A stretch of 5,279 nucleotides of DNA. Source: an uncultured Enterocloster sp. (GTDB taxonomy: Bacteria > Bacillota > Clostridia > Lachnospirales > Lachnospiraceae). The first letter of the stretch is position 1. Each line of letters begins with the position of its first letter. A program made the translations under genes and the position numbers. Where the stretch lies: assembly GCA_944382045.1 (NCBI GenBank), contig CALWMT010000194.1:1-5279 (forward strand), given 5' to 3'. Below the pieces are notes generated by a model. That model was not told where the DNA came from and ran no database searches. It saw only the letters and a program-made list of their open reading frames with translations. Positions 1 through 5,279 of the stretch are shown in pieces.

Positions 1-2
1 AT

Positions 3-41
3 AAAAATGGGGCTGGATCCCGCGATCCGGCCCCGCTTTTT
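3..41 (-). terminator. Intrinsic terminator of the alr-M20-M55 operon, probably bidirectional
   Basis: Two 11-nt arms, GGGGCTGGATC (9-19) and GATCCGGCCCC (24-34), pair around the 4-nt loop CCGC with a single G-U type mismatch. Read on the minus strand, the hairpin is followed by ATTTTTAT (8 down to 1), a normal U-tract, and it begins 15 nt after the stop codon of the M55 peptidase gene. Read on the plus strand, the same hairpin is followed by GC and then TTTTT (37-41), so it could also stop transcription coming from the left of the window. The structure is seen directly; its activity is inferred. Confidence 0.9.
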
Positions 42-49
42 ACGTTTGC

Positions 50-844
50 CTAGAGAATAAACATCCGCGCCGTCATCACATCCTCCACAGAATCTGCGGT
101 GTAGGACACAGTGAAGTCGTCCAGCATGGTCACACCCGGATAGTAGGAGGCCCGCAGGGCGTAGAAGTGATCCTTGTAGTTGATCTCCATGGTGAGAGGA
201 GAGGGCACATCCATGTGGCAGGCTGCGCGGTTCAAGAGGGCGGTGCGGGCTCCCTCACGGATCTTTTCCTGGGCCAGCTCCGGGGTCAGGTTGATGGTGG
301 CGGCGCCCATGCCCTCCTTCACAGCCACAGCGGTGATGTTGGGGTCAAAGGAGTGGACATGGCTGCACAGAGCCTTGTCGCCGCTTAAGAATACGGAGGG
401 AACCCCCCGGGAGGCAGCTATGTAGGCGTGGATCAGGAATTCCGAGGCCAGCTTTCCGTTCAGCTTGATGTAGTTGGTCTTTCGGTTCATGGTGTGGGAC
501 AGGGGGCTTCCGCTGCTTCCCGCAGGAGAGTGGTAGCCCACGTACATAACGGCGTCAAAGGAGCTGTCCAGGCCGCAGATCATGGAATCCGGAGAGTACT
601 TCCAGTCCAGGATCAGGCGCACATCCTTGGGAAACAGGGTAAAATCAATGTTGCGTCCGGAGTCATGGGCGTCCTTCACGTAAATTTCCGTGGCCCCGGC
701 CTCCAGAGCGCCCTGGCAGGCCGCCACGGCCTCCAGCGTCATCTCCTTTGCCAGAGGGCCGTGCTCAATGTCCCCCAGATTGGTGGAGCTCCAAGAAGTG
801 GAGCAGGCAACGCCTTCAAAATCAACGCTGATATAAACCTTCAT
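50..844 (-). CDS. dppA: M55-family D-aminopeptidase, DppA-like
   Basis: This 264-residue protein is the length of a typical M55 peptidase. The family are zinc D-aminopeptidases that remove N-terminal D-amino acids (D-Ala, Gly) from short peptides; B. subtilis DppA, a cytoplasmic decameric enzyme, is the prototype. The five DppA metal ligands can be placed by alignment from memory: D8 and E10 in the N-terminal SVDFEG, H60 in KDAH, H105 in GYH, and E135 in ASEF. H117 in SHTM matches the conserved active-site histidine. No signal peptide or membrane segment is seen, so it should be cytoplasmic. The ATG is preceded by AAGGAGG (853-859) with 8-nt spacing, which fixes the start. It is the last gene of the minus-strand operon, 35 nt after the M20 gene and just before a terminator. 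The family call is firm; the exact substrate is inferred. Confidence 0.93.
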   Translation of the reverse strand: MKVYISVDFEGVACSTSWSSTNLGDIEHGPLAKEMTLEAVAACQGALEAGATEIYVKDAHDSGRNIDFTLFPKDVRLILDWKYSPDSMICGLDSSFDAVMYVGYHSPAGSSGSPLSHTMNRKTNYIKLNGKLASEFLIHAYIAASRGVPSVFLSGDKALCSHVHSFDPNITAVAVKEGMGAATINLTPELAQEKIREGARTALLNRAACHMDVPSPLTMEINYKDHFYALRASYYPGVTMLDDFTVSYTADSVEDVMTARMFIL

Positions 845-852
845 GTCAAAAT

Positions 853-859
853 CCTCCTT
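853..859 (-). promoter_or_regulatory. Strong ribosome binding site of the M55 gene
   Basis: The minus strand reads AAGGAGG followed by 8 nt and then ATG. It lies in the 35-nt gap after the M20 stop codon. I see no terminator or promoter in that gap, so the M55 gene is most likely co-transcribed with the genes before it. Confidence 0.85.
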
Positions 860-879
860 ATGTGAAAAATGGTAACAGT

Positions 880-2094
880 CTATTTCTCCTGGCCGGGCAG
901 CCTGGACAAAAGCCGCAGGGCCAGCAGGGTCTGGATGCGCACGCCCAGCTTCAGACAGGACTCGTCAATGTCAAACTGGGCGCTGTGCAGGGGGGCGGTG
1001 ATGCCCTTTTCGCGGCAGGCGCAGCCCAAATGCCAGAAAACGCCGGGAGCCTTCTCCAAAAAGAAGGAGAAGTCCTCCCCGCCCAGGCTGGGCGCTTCCT
1101 TGGGATGGAGATGCGCAGGCCCCACAACGGCGGAGGCGGTCTCCACCAGGAGATCCACCATCTCCGGGGTATTGATGAGGGCAGCGTAGCCGGGGGTTAT
1201 CTCTGCCTCCCCCCTGCCGCCGTAGGCCAGGCAGGTGTGCTCGGTGATCCGGGTGATGGCGTCCCAGCAGAACTGCCGGGTGGCAGGATCCGTGGTGCGC
1301 AGGGTGCCGGTCATGTCCACCTGCCCGGCGATGATATTCCCGGCGGTTCCCCCGTGGATGGTGCCCAGGGTCAGCACTGCCTGGTTTAACGGGGAAATAT
1401 TCCGGCTCACCAGAGACTGGAGGCTTTCGATCACGGCCCCGGCCATGACGATGGCGTCCGTGCCAGTGTCCGGATAAGCGCCGTGGCAGCCCTTGCCCAG
1501 AATGCGGATATGGATCTCGTCCGTGGACGCATTAAGCTTCCCGTACCGGTATTCCACCTCGCCGGCCTCCCAGGTGGGCATCACGTGGAGGCCGATGACG
1601 TAGTCCACATGGGGATTTTCCATGCAGCCCTCACGGATCATGGGCTCGGCGCCCCCCACGGTCTCCTCCGCGGGCTGAAAGAAAAATTTCATACAGCCCG
1701 ACCACTCCCCGGCGTGGGCTTTTAAGATCTTAGCCACCCCCAGGGCGATGGTGATGTGGGCGTCATGGCCGCAGGCGTGCATAACGCCGGGGTTTAAGGA
1801 GCAGTAGGGCCGGCCGGGATCCTCGGTGAGAGGCAGGGCGTCGATATCCGCCCGGAGAGCCACGGTGCTGCCGGCGTCTTCGGCCCTTTCCCCGGACAGC
1901 AGGGCCACAATGCCGTTTCCGGCCACGGGGTACTGGTAGGGAATCTCCCATTTCTCCAGGTAGTCCCGGATCATCCGGGAGGTGGTCTCTTCGGCCTCTC
2001 CCAGCTCCGGATGGCGATGGAACTGCCGCCGGATGGCAATGAGCTCCGGCTCCATGGCGGCAATTTCCTCCTGCAATCGTTCTTCTAAGCTCAT
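880..2094 (-). CDS. M20-family (M20D) metal-dependent amidohydrolase/peptidase
   Basis: A 404-residue protein of normal length for the hippurate hydrolase / N-acyl-amino-acid amidohydrolase group (M20D). These cytoplasmic di-metal enzymes cleave the amide bond of N-acyl amino acids or small peptides. Expected metal ligands are all present: C108 and H110 in HACGHD, E143/E144 in FQPAEE, H170 in GLHV, and H370 in LHSAQF. GGEDFSFF (338-345) is another signature of the group. The lid (dimerisation) domain lies at roughly 185-300, between the two parts of the catalytic domain. Its ATG overlaps the alr stop codon as ATGA (2091-2094), with AGGAGG 7 nt upstream inside alr, which implies translational coupling. 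Substrate cannot be read from sequence: hippurate-like compounds, N-acetyl-amino acids or dipeptides are all possible. The neighbours favour a peptide or N-acyl-amino acid released after import. DapE and ArgE subfamilies fit less well because of the HACGHD and QPAEE motifs. Confidence 0.92.
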   Translation of the reverse strand: MSLEERLQEEIAAMEPELIAIRRQFHRHPELGEAEETTSRMIRDYLEKWEIPYQYPVAGNGIVALLSGERAEDAGSTVALRADIDALPLTEDPGRPYCSLNPGVMHACGHDAHITIALGVAKILKAHAGEWSGCMKFFFQPAEETVGGAEPMIREGCMENPHVDYVIGLHVMPTWEAGEVEYRYGKLNASTDEIHIRILGKGCHGAYPDTGTDAIVMAGAVIESLQSLVSRNISPLNQAVLTLGTIHGGTAGNIIAGQVDMTGTLRTTDPATRQFCWDAITRITEHTCLAYGGRGEAEITPGYAALINTPEMVDLLVETASAVVGPAHLHPKEAPSLGGEDFSFFLEKAPGVFWHLGCACREKGITAPLHSAQFDIDESCLKLGVRIQTLLALRLLSRLPGQEK

Positions 2095-3233
2095 AGAGAT
2101 GCCTCCTCTCTGTCCCCGTGGATATAGATCCGGGGCGGCCGCGCGGTGAGGCGGGCCACGATCTCATTTTTGTTGGTCCCGGCCAGCTGGCTTACCTCCT
2201 GGATATCCAGGGTGCCATCCGAGCCGTCCCCGTAGATGATGACCTCGTCGCCCACCTGGGCCTCGGGGACCTGGGTCAGATCCACCATGCACTGATCCAT
2301 GCAGAGGACGCCCACAATGGGAACCCGCTTTCCCCGGATGACCACCATGCCCTTCCCGCAGCCAAGGCTTCGGGGATAGCCGTCCGCGTAGCCGAAGGGC
2401 AGCGTCCCCACCCGGGTGTCCGCCGGGGCTGTCCAGACATAGTCATAGCTCACGCCCTCCCCCTTTCTGACCTGGGAAATGTGGCTGATCCGGGTGCGGA
2501 AGGTCAGGGCCTGGCGTATGTCGAGCTTTCCCCGGTGAAAGCCCTTAAGGCCGTAGAGCAGGGCGCCGGTGCGGATCATGTCCAGCCGGTACTGGGGATC
2601 GTCCACGCCGCTGATGCTGTCCGCGATGTGGCGGAAGCGGAAGCGGCATCCCATCTGCTCCAGGGCGTCTGCCGCCTCCATAAAGGCGGAGAACTGGGCC
2701 TCATTGGAGGCGTCATCCTTTAAAGCCAGATGGGAGAAAAAGCCCTGTGCGTCAATGCCGGGGAGAGAGCAGGCCTTCCGGATCTCCTCTAAGCTTTCCG
2801 GCCCGGCGGGAAAGCCCAGGCGGTGAAAGCCCGTGTCATACTTGATGTGGATGACGGCGGCTCTTCCCTGCACCTGGGCCAGGCGGCTCAGCACCTGGGC
2901 CTGGTGCAGGCTGTCCACGGTCTGGATGATGCCGTGCTCCACCACCAGGGGAAGGAGCCGGTCCGGAGTCAGGCCCATGATAAATACCGGGTACTGGGGA
3001 TAGGCCTCCTTGAGGGCGAGGGCCTCCTTGAGGTTCGCCACAGCCAGCATGGCCGCGCCGTTTTCCATCAGGGTGGGGGCCACAGCCACGGCCCCATGGC
3101 CATAGGCGTCGGCCTTCACCACGGCCGCCACAGCCACACCAGGGCCGGCCATATCCCGCACGGCCCTCATATTTCCCGCGATTCGGTCCAAATCCACCAG
3201 AATCCGGGTGTCGCTTACTATGGTGTGTTCCAT
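2091..3233 (-). CDS. alr: Alanine racemase (PLP-dependent)
   Basis: A 380-residue fold-type III PLP enzyme that interconverts L- and D-alanine. The PLP lysine is K40 in VVKADAYGHG. Other residues matching Geobacillus Alr are K131 and R138 in KYDTGFHRLG, R221 in IRTGALLYG, the catalytic tyrosine Y263 in VSYDY, the GYADGYPR loop (281-288), and C311-M312-D313 in CMDQCM. An N-terminal barrel (to about 235) is followed by the C-terminal beta domain. I chose ATG 3233 because AGGAGG (3243-3248) lies 9 nt upstream and family homology begins right after it; an upstream GTG at 3287 has no such site. It is the first gene of the minus-strand operon, behind its own promoter. Placed with D-peptide hydrolases, it may serve D-alanine catabolism as well as, or instead of, wall synthesis. 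Activity on serine or another amino acid cannot be excluded. Confidence 0.95.
   Translation of the reverse strand: MEHTIVSDTRILVDLDRIAGNMRAVRDMAGPGVAVAAVVKADAYGHGAVAVAPTLMENGAAMLAVANLKEALALKEAYPQYPVFIMGLTPDRLLPLVVEHGIIQTVDSLHQAQVLSRLAQVQGRAAVIHIKYDTGFHRLGFPAGPESLEEIRKACSLPGIDAQGFFSHLALKDDASNEAQFSAFMEAADALEQMGCRFRFRHIADSISGVDDPQYRLDMIRTGALLYGLKGFHRGKLDIRQALTFRTRISHISQVRKGEGVSYDYVWTAPADTRVGTLPFGYADGYPRSLGCGKGMVVIRGKRVPIVGVLCMDQCMVDLTQVPEAQVGDEVIIYGDGSDGTLDIQEVSQLAGTNKNEIVARLTARPPRIYIHGDREEASL
2102..2107 (-). promoter_or_regulatory. Ribosome binding site of the M20 gene, embedded in the 3' end of alr
   Basis: AGGAGG on the minus strand lies 7 nt before the M20 ATG and is part of the codons for the last residues of Alr (REEASL). 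Together with the ATGA stop/start overlap, this ties translation of the M20 enzyme to that of the racemase. Confidence 0.8.
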
Positions 3234-3242
3234 AAAACACAG

Positions 3243-3248
3243 CCTCCT
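3243..3248 (-). promoter_or_regulatory. Ribosome binding site that decides the alr start
   Basis: The minus strand reads AGGAGG, 9 nt, ATG (3233-3231). This site makes the 380-residue form of Alr much more likely than the 398-residue form that would begin at GTG 3287, where no purine-rich site is seen. Confidence 0.85.
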
Positions 3249-3287
3249 GAAAAAATATGTAACGCATTTGCATAAAAATGTAGGCAC

Positions 3288-3306
3288 TGCCGGGATGCCC
3301 CCGGCG
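3288..3306 (-). other. Short hairpin near the 5' end of the alr mRNA
   Basis: GCCGGG and CCCGGC pair perfectly around a 5-nt loop (stem 3289-3294 with 3300-3305, extendable by one wobble pair). The predicted alr transcript would begin about 8-10 nt before it. A T-run follows only about 11 nt later on the minus strand, so it is a poor terminator. It may stabilise the 5' end or be chance in GC-rich DNA. Confidence 0.35.
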
Positions 3307-3320
3307 CTTGGCCCGTTACC

Positions 3321-3349
3321 ATTATAGGCGGGCTGCGCACAAAAAGCAA
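3321..3349 (-). promoter_or_regulatory. SigA-type promoter of the alr-M20-M55 operon
   Basis: On the minus strand, TTGCTT (3349-3344) and a perfect TATAAT (3326-3321) are separated by 17 bp, the ideal spacing for housekeeping sigma factor. Transcription should begin around 3314-3316, giving a leader of roughly 80 nt before alr. Confidence 0.8.
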
Positions 3350-3359
3350 TCGGATTCTC

Positions 3360-3387
3360 TTGACTTTTCGCTGGTGTTGAGTATAAT
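3360..3387 (+). promoter_or_regulatory. SigA-type promoter of the peptide transporter operon
   Basis: TTGACT (3360-3365) and a perfect TATAAT (3382-3387) are separated by 16 bp. Transcription should begin around 3393-3396, about 90 nt before the first permease gene. Its -35 lies 10 bp from the -35 of the oppositely directed alr promoter. Confidence 0.82.
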
Positions 3388-3399
3388 TTTTAGATAAGT
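3385..3399 (+). promoter_or_regulatory. Candidate CodY-box overlapping the transporter -10 and start site
   Basis: The 15 bases AATTTTTAGATAAGT match the CodY consensus AATTTTCWGAAAATT at 12 positions (mismatches at positions 7, 11 and 14). The site begins inside the -10 element and covers the expected transcription start, a position where a bound repressor would block initiation. CodY is known to repress the dpp operon of B. subtilis. The first three bases belong to TATAAT, so part of the match comes free; whether this organism has CodY cannot be seen here. Confidence 0.45.
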
Positions 3400-3406
3400 G
3401 GTCTTT

Positions 3407-3449
3407 GGCAACGGCGCAGGGGGCTATACTCATTGCGGTTGCCTTTTTT
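3407..3449 (+). terminator. Terminator-like hairpin in the transporter leader (possible attenuator)
   Basis: GGCAAC (3407-3412) pairs with GTTGCC (3438-3443). After a 2-nt bulge (GG, 3413-3414) the stem continues with CGCA (3415-3418) pairing to TGCG (3434-3437), closed by a 15-nt loop. Six T residues (3444-3449) follow directly. This is intrinsic terminator architecture for the plus strand only, since no T-run follows on the other strand. It lies between the promoter and the first permease gene, so it should reduce or regulate read-through. I see no T-box or known riboswitch: only about 13 nt separate the predicted transcript start from the stem. An alternative is a terminator for a short leader RNA. 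Confidence 0.65.
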
Positions 3450-3468
3450 AATATACTGCGACAAGCTT

Positions 3469-3479
3469 AAAGGTAGGTG
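3469..3479 (+). promoter_or_regulatory. Ribosome binding site of the first permease gene
   Basis: AAAGGTAGGTG lies just before ATG 3484, with AAAGG 10 nt and GGTG 4 nt away. It is weaker than the AGGAGG sites of the minus-strand genes, but it supports ATG 3484 over TTG 3433, which falls inside the leader hairpin. Confidence 0.6.
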
Positions 3480-3483
3480 CGGC

Positions 3484-4410
3484 ATGGTAAAATACATAAT
3501 TAAACGTCTCCTTGCGGGAGTCCTCTCCCTGTTCGTCCTGGTCACTCTCACATTTTTCCTCATGCACATGATCCCCGGCGGGCCCTTCAGCCCCTCCGAG
3601 CAGAGAAATGTGCCGGAGAAGATTCTGGAGCAGATTCAGGACAAGTACGGATTAAATGATCCGGTGCCGGTGCAGTACGCCCGGTATCTGGGAAATCTCC
3701 TTCACGGGGATATGGGAACTTCCTTTAAGAAGCAGGATACTACGGTGAATGAGCTGATTGCCAACGGATTTCCCGTATCGGCCCAGGTGGGCGCTCTGGG
3801 AATTGTGGCGGCCCTGGCGGTGGGAATTCCCCTGGGGATCATCGCGGCTATCCGGAGGGGGAAGATGGCGGACGGTGTGGCTATGGTTTTTGCCACCATC
3901 GGCGTGTCCGTGCCCAGCTTTGTAATTTGTGTGCTCATGATGTATCTGTTCTGTGAAAAGTGGAAGATTTTCCCCTCCTATGGACTGACCTCCTGGAAGC
4001 ACTACGTGCTGCCGGTGTTCTGTATGGCATTTTCCCAGATCGCTTACATCACCCGCTTGATGCGCTCCAGCATGCTGGAAACCATGCGTCAGGATTACAT
4101 CCGGACAGAGCGGGCCAAGGGGATGCCGGAGTATCTGGTAATCGGAAAGTACGCCCTGAAGAATTCCATTCTTCCGGTTGTGACCTATGTGGGTCCCCTG
4201 ATCGCCACCCTGCTCACGGGAACCTTTATTATTGAGAAGCTGTTCAGCGTTCCGGGACTGGGGCGGTACTTTGTCTCAGCGATTACAGACAGAGACTACT
4301 CGGTCACCCTGGGACTGACGGTATTTTTGGGGGCCATGATTATTGTGTGCAATCTGGTGGTGGATATCATGTACGCGATTATTGACCCGAGAGTAAAGAT
4401 TACGGAGTAG
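3484..4410 (+). CDS. Peptide ABC transporter permease, OppB/DppB type
   Basis: A 308-residue inner-membrane permease, normal length for the OppB/DppB family, which pairs with a DppC/OppC partner to form the channel of a di- or oligopeptide importer. The N-terminus (YIIKRLLAG, then a helix at about 9-29) is typical. The external segment with HGDMGTSF (74-81) follows. Further hydrophobic helices lie at about 98-122, 131-157, 173-192, 230-252 and 273-300. The cytoplasmic EAA loop, which contacts the ATPase, spans about 205-225 and includes RTERAKGMPEY. FSVPGLGRYF (254-263) is a family signature. The start is ATG 3484, not TTG 3433, because homology begins there and the extension would run through a terminator-like hairpin. 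The next permease gene begins 9 nt after its stop. Substrate is inferred from the neighbouring D-peptidase genes; nickel or other opine-type substrates handled by the family cannot be ruled out. Confidence 0.93.
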   Translation: MVKYIIKRLLAGVLSLFVLVTLTFFLMHMIPGGPFSPSEQRNVPEKILEQIQDKYGLNDPVPVQYARYLGNLLHGDMGTSFKKQDTTVNELIANGFPVSAQVGALGIVAALAVGIPLGIIAAIRRGKMADGVAMVFATIGVSVPSFVICVLMMYLFCEKWKIFPSYGLTSWKHYVLPVFCMAFSQIAYITRLMRSSMLETMRQDYIRTERAKGMPEYLVIGKYALKNSILPVVTYVGPLIATLLTGTFIIEKLFSVPGLGRYFVSAITDRDYSVTLGLTVFLGAMIIVCNLVVDIMYAIIDPRVKITE

Positions 4411-4419
4411 GTGAAGCCC

Positions 4420-5279
4420 ATGGAAGAACGAATGAATTATTTGATGGAAGACCAGGTTCCGGCGGAGCTTTTGGAGGCCCTGCCGGAGTCGGAGAGAGAG
4501 CTGGAGAATATCAGCCGGCCCAGCGTTTCCTACTGGCAGAACTGCTGGATCCGCTTAAAAAAGGATAAGCTGGCCATGCTTGGGATTGTGGTGATTGTTC
4601 TCATGACCATAGCGGCCATCCTGGTCCCTCTGCTCTCCCCCTATACATACGATCAGACGGATTTTGCAAATGCTCTGCAGTGGCCCAGCGCGGCCCATCC
4701 CTTCGGCACGGATAAAATGGGCCGGGATATCTTTGTCCGGACCATGTACGGCGCCCGCATCAGCCTTACCATCGGCTTCACGGCGGCTGCCATCAATATG
4801 GTGATCGGCGTTCTCTACGGGGGAATCGCCGGCTATCTGGGCGGCATGGCCGATATGGTCATGATGCGTATCGTAGATATTCTCACGGGAATTCCCAGTA
4901 TGATTTATATGATTCTCATTATGATGTTTTTGGGCAATACCATCCAGAGCATCCTCATTGCCATGTGCCTGACCTACTGGATCACCACAGCGCGGATGGT
5001 GCGTGCGCAGATTTTGACCCTGCGGGAGCAGGACTTTGCCCTGGCCGCAAAGGTGTGCGGCTTGAGCCGGTGGCAGATTTTGATGCACCATCTGATTCCC
5101 AACAGCATGGGCTCCATTATCGTGACGGTTACCTTCTTAATTCCCTCCGCCATCTTCCAGGAGGCCTTCTTAAGCTTCCTCGGCATCGGCATCCAGGTGC
5201 CTATGGCTAGCTGGGGAACCCTGGCGAATGACGCTGTGGAGTATCTGTTCTCTTATCCCTATCAGATGCTCTTCCCGGC
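4420..5279 (+). CDS. Peptide ABC transporter permease, OppC/DppC type (cut by window end)
   Basis: An open frame of 286 complete codons that runs off the window with no stop; DppC/OppC proteins are usually near 300 residues, so only the last few tens of residues should be missing. A roughly 45-residue acidic cytoplasmic N-terminus ends in SYWQNCWIRLKKDK, followed by the first helix (about 52-72). FGTDKMGRDIF (95-105) is the family signature. More helices lie at about 115-140, 150-172, 174-192 and 230-255. The EAA loop is at about 205-228 (ALAAKVCGLSRWQI); FLSFLGIGI (250-258) is also characteristic. It forms the channel with the preceding OppB-like protein. ATG 4420 is chosen because AGGTG (4409-4413) lies 6 nt upstream; an in-frame GTG at 4411 overlaps that site. 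The 9-nt gap shows co-transcription with the first permease gene. Confidence 0.92.
   Translation, partial: MEERMNYLMEDQVPAELLEALPESERELENISRPSVSYWQNCWIRLKKDKLAMLGIVVIVLMTIAAILVPLLSPYTYDQTDFANALQWPSAAHPFGTDKMGRDIFVRTMYGARISLTIGFTAAAINMVIGVLYGGIAGYLGGMADMVMMRIVDILTGIPSMIYMILIMMFLGNTIQSILIAMCLTYWITTARMVRAQILTLREQDFALAAKVCGLSRWQILMHHLIPNSMGSIIVTVTFLIPSAIFQEAFLSFLGIGIQVPMASWGTLANDAVEYLFSYPYQMLFP

Noticed and set aside
428..1389. Plus-strand open frames of about 145 and 175 codons, antisense to the M55 and M20 genes
   Set aside because: They have no family resemblance, and the opposite strand carries intact enzymes with all catalytic residues; these are shadow frames.
2118..2723. A 201-codon open frame on the plus strand, antisense to alr
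   Set aside because: It has no recognisable domain, is rich in Gly, Ala, His and Asp as expected for an antisense frame of GC-rich coding DNA, and lies fully over a well-supported alr gene.
3404..3419. Possible catabolite-response (cre) site around TGGCAACGGCGCA
   Set aside because: Spacing and several core bases do not fit the cre consensus; the bases are better explained as the left arm of the hairpin.
3425..3430. TATACT as a second -10 element for the transporter
   Set aside because: No acceptable -35 lies 15-19 bp upstream (best is TCTTTG-like), and it falls in the loop of the leader hairpin.
3433..3483. N-terminal extension of the OppB-like permease from TTG 3433
   Set aside because: TTG 3433 lies inside the leader hairpin, lacks a ribosome binding site, and the added residues are not typical of the family; ATG 3484 fits better.
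4411..4419. GTG 4411 as start of the OppC-like permease
   Set aside because: It is in frame but directly abuts the previous stop and overlaps the AGGTG site that serves ATG 4420.
1..5279. Mobile elements, CRISPR repeats, tRNA/rRNA genes, phage or defence genes
   Set aside because: No transposase, direct-repeat array, tRNA-like cloverleaf or defence domain was seen; nearly all the sequence is used by five metabolic or transport genes and one control region.

Overview
This window looks like chromosomal DNA from a fairly GC-rich Firmicute, most plausibly a gut-type member of the Clostridia (Lachnospiraceae or Oscillospiraceae relatives). That assignment is an inference. It rests on strong AGGAGG-type ribosome binding sites, clear TTGACT/TATAAT-type promoters, intrinsic terminators with U-tracts, and the protein families present. 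GC content looks like the high fifties by eye; it was not counted.

The layout is two divergent transcription units around a control region of about 250 bp (3234-3483). Leftward (minus strand) runs a three-gene operon: alanine racemase (3233-2091), an M20-family amidohydrolase (2094-880) that overlaps it by ATGA, and an M55-family DppA-like D-aminopeptidase (844-50). It is closed by a strong hairpin terminator at 3-41. Rightward (plus strand) runs the start of a peptide ABC transporter operon: a complete OppB/DppB-type permease (3484-4410) and a DppC/OppC-type permease that begins at 4420 and is cut by the window end. ATPase and binding-protein genes are expected beyond the edge but are not visible.

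The control region holds two back-to-back promoters whose -35 hexamers lie only 10 bp apart, one firing each way. The transporter promoter is followed by a site matching the CodY consensus at 12 of 15 positions. After that comes a terminator-like hairpin with a six-T run, placed before the first permease gene. Together these suggest nutrient-responsive initiation control plus possible attenuation of the transporter.

The genes suggest a pathway: import of short peptides, probably including D-amino-acid peptides from cell-wall turnover; cleavage by the M55 and M20 hydrolases; and conversion of released D-alanine to L-alanine by the racemase. It resembles the Bacillus subtilis dpp operon, where dppA (M55) sits with dppBC, but here it is split into divergent units and joined to alanine racemase and an M20 enzyme. 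I see no mobile element, CRISPR array, tRNA or rRNA, and no evidence of a wholly new system. The control region is the most interesting part.
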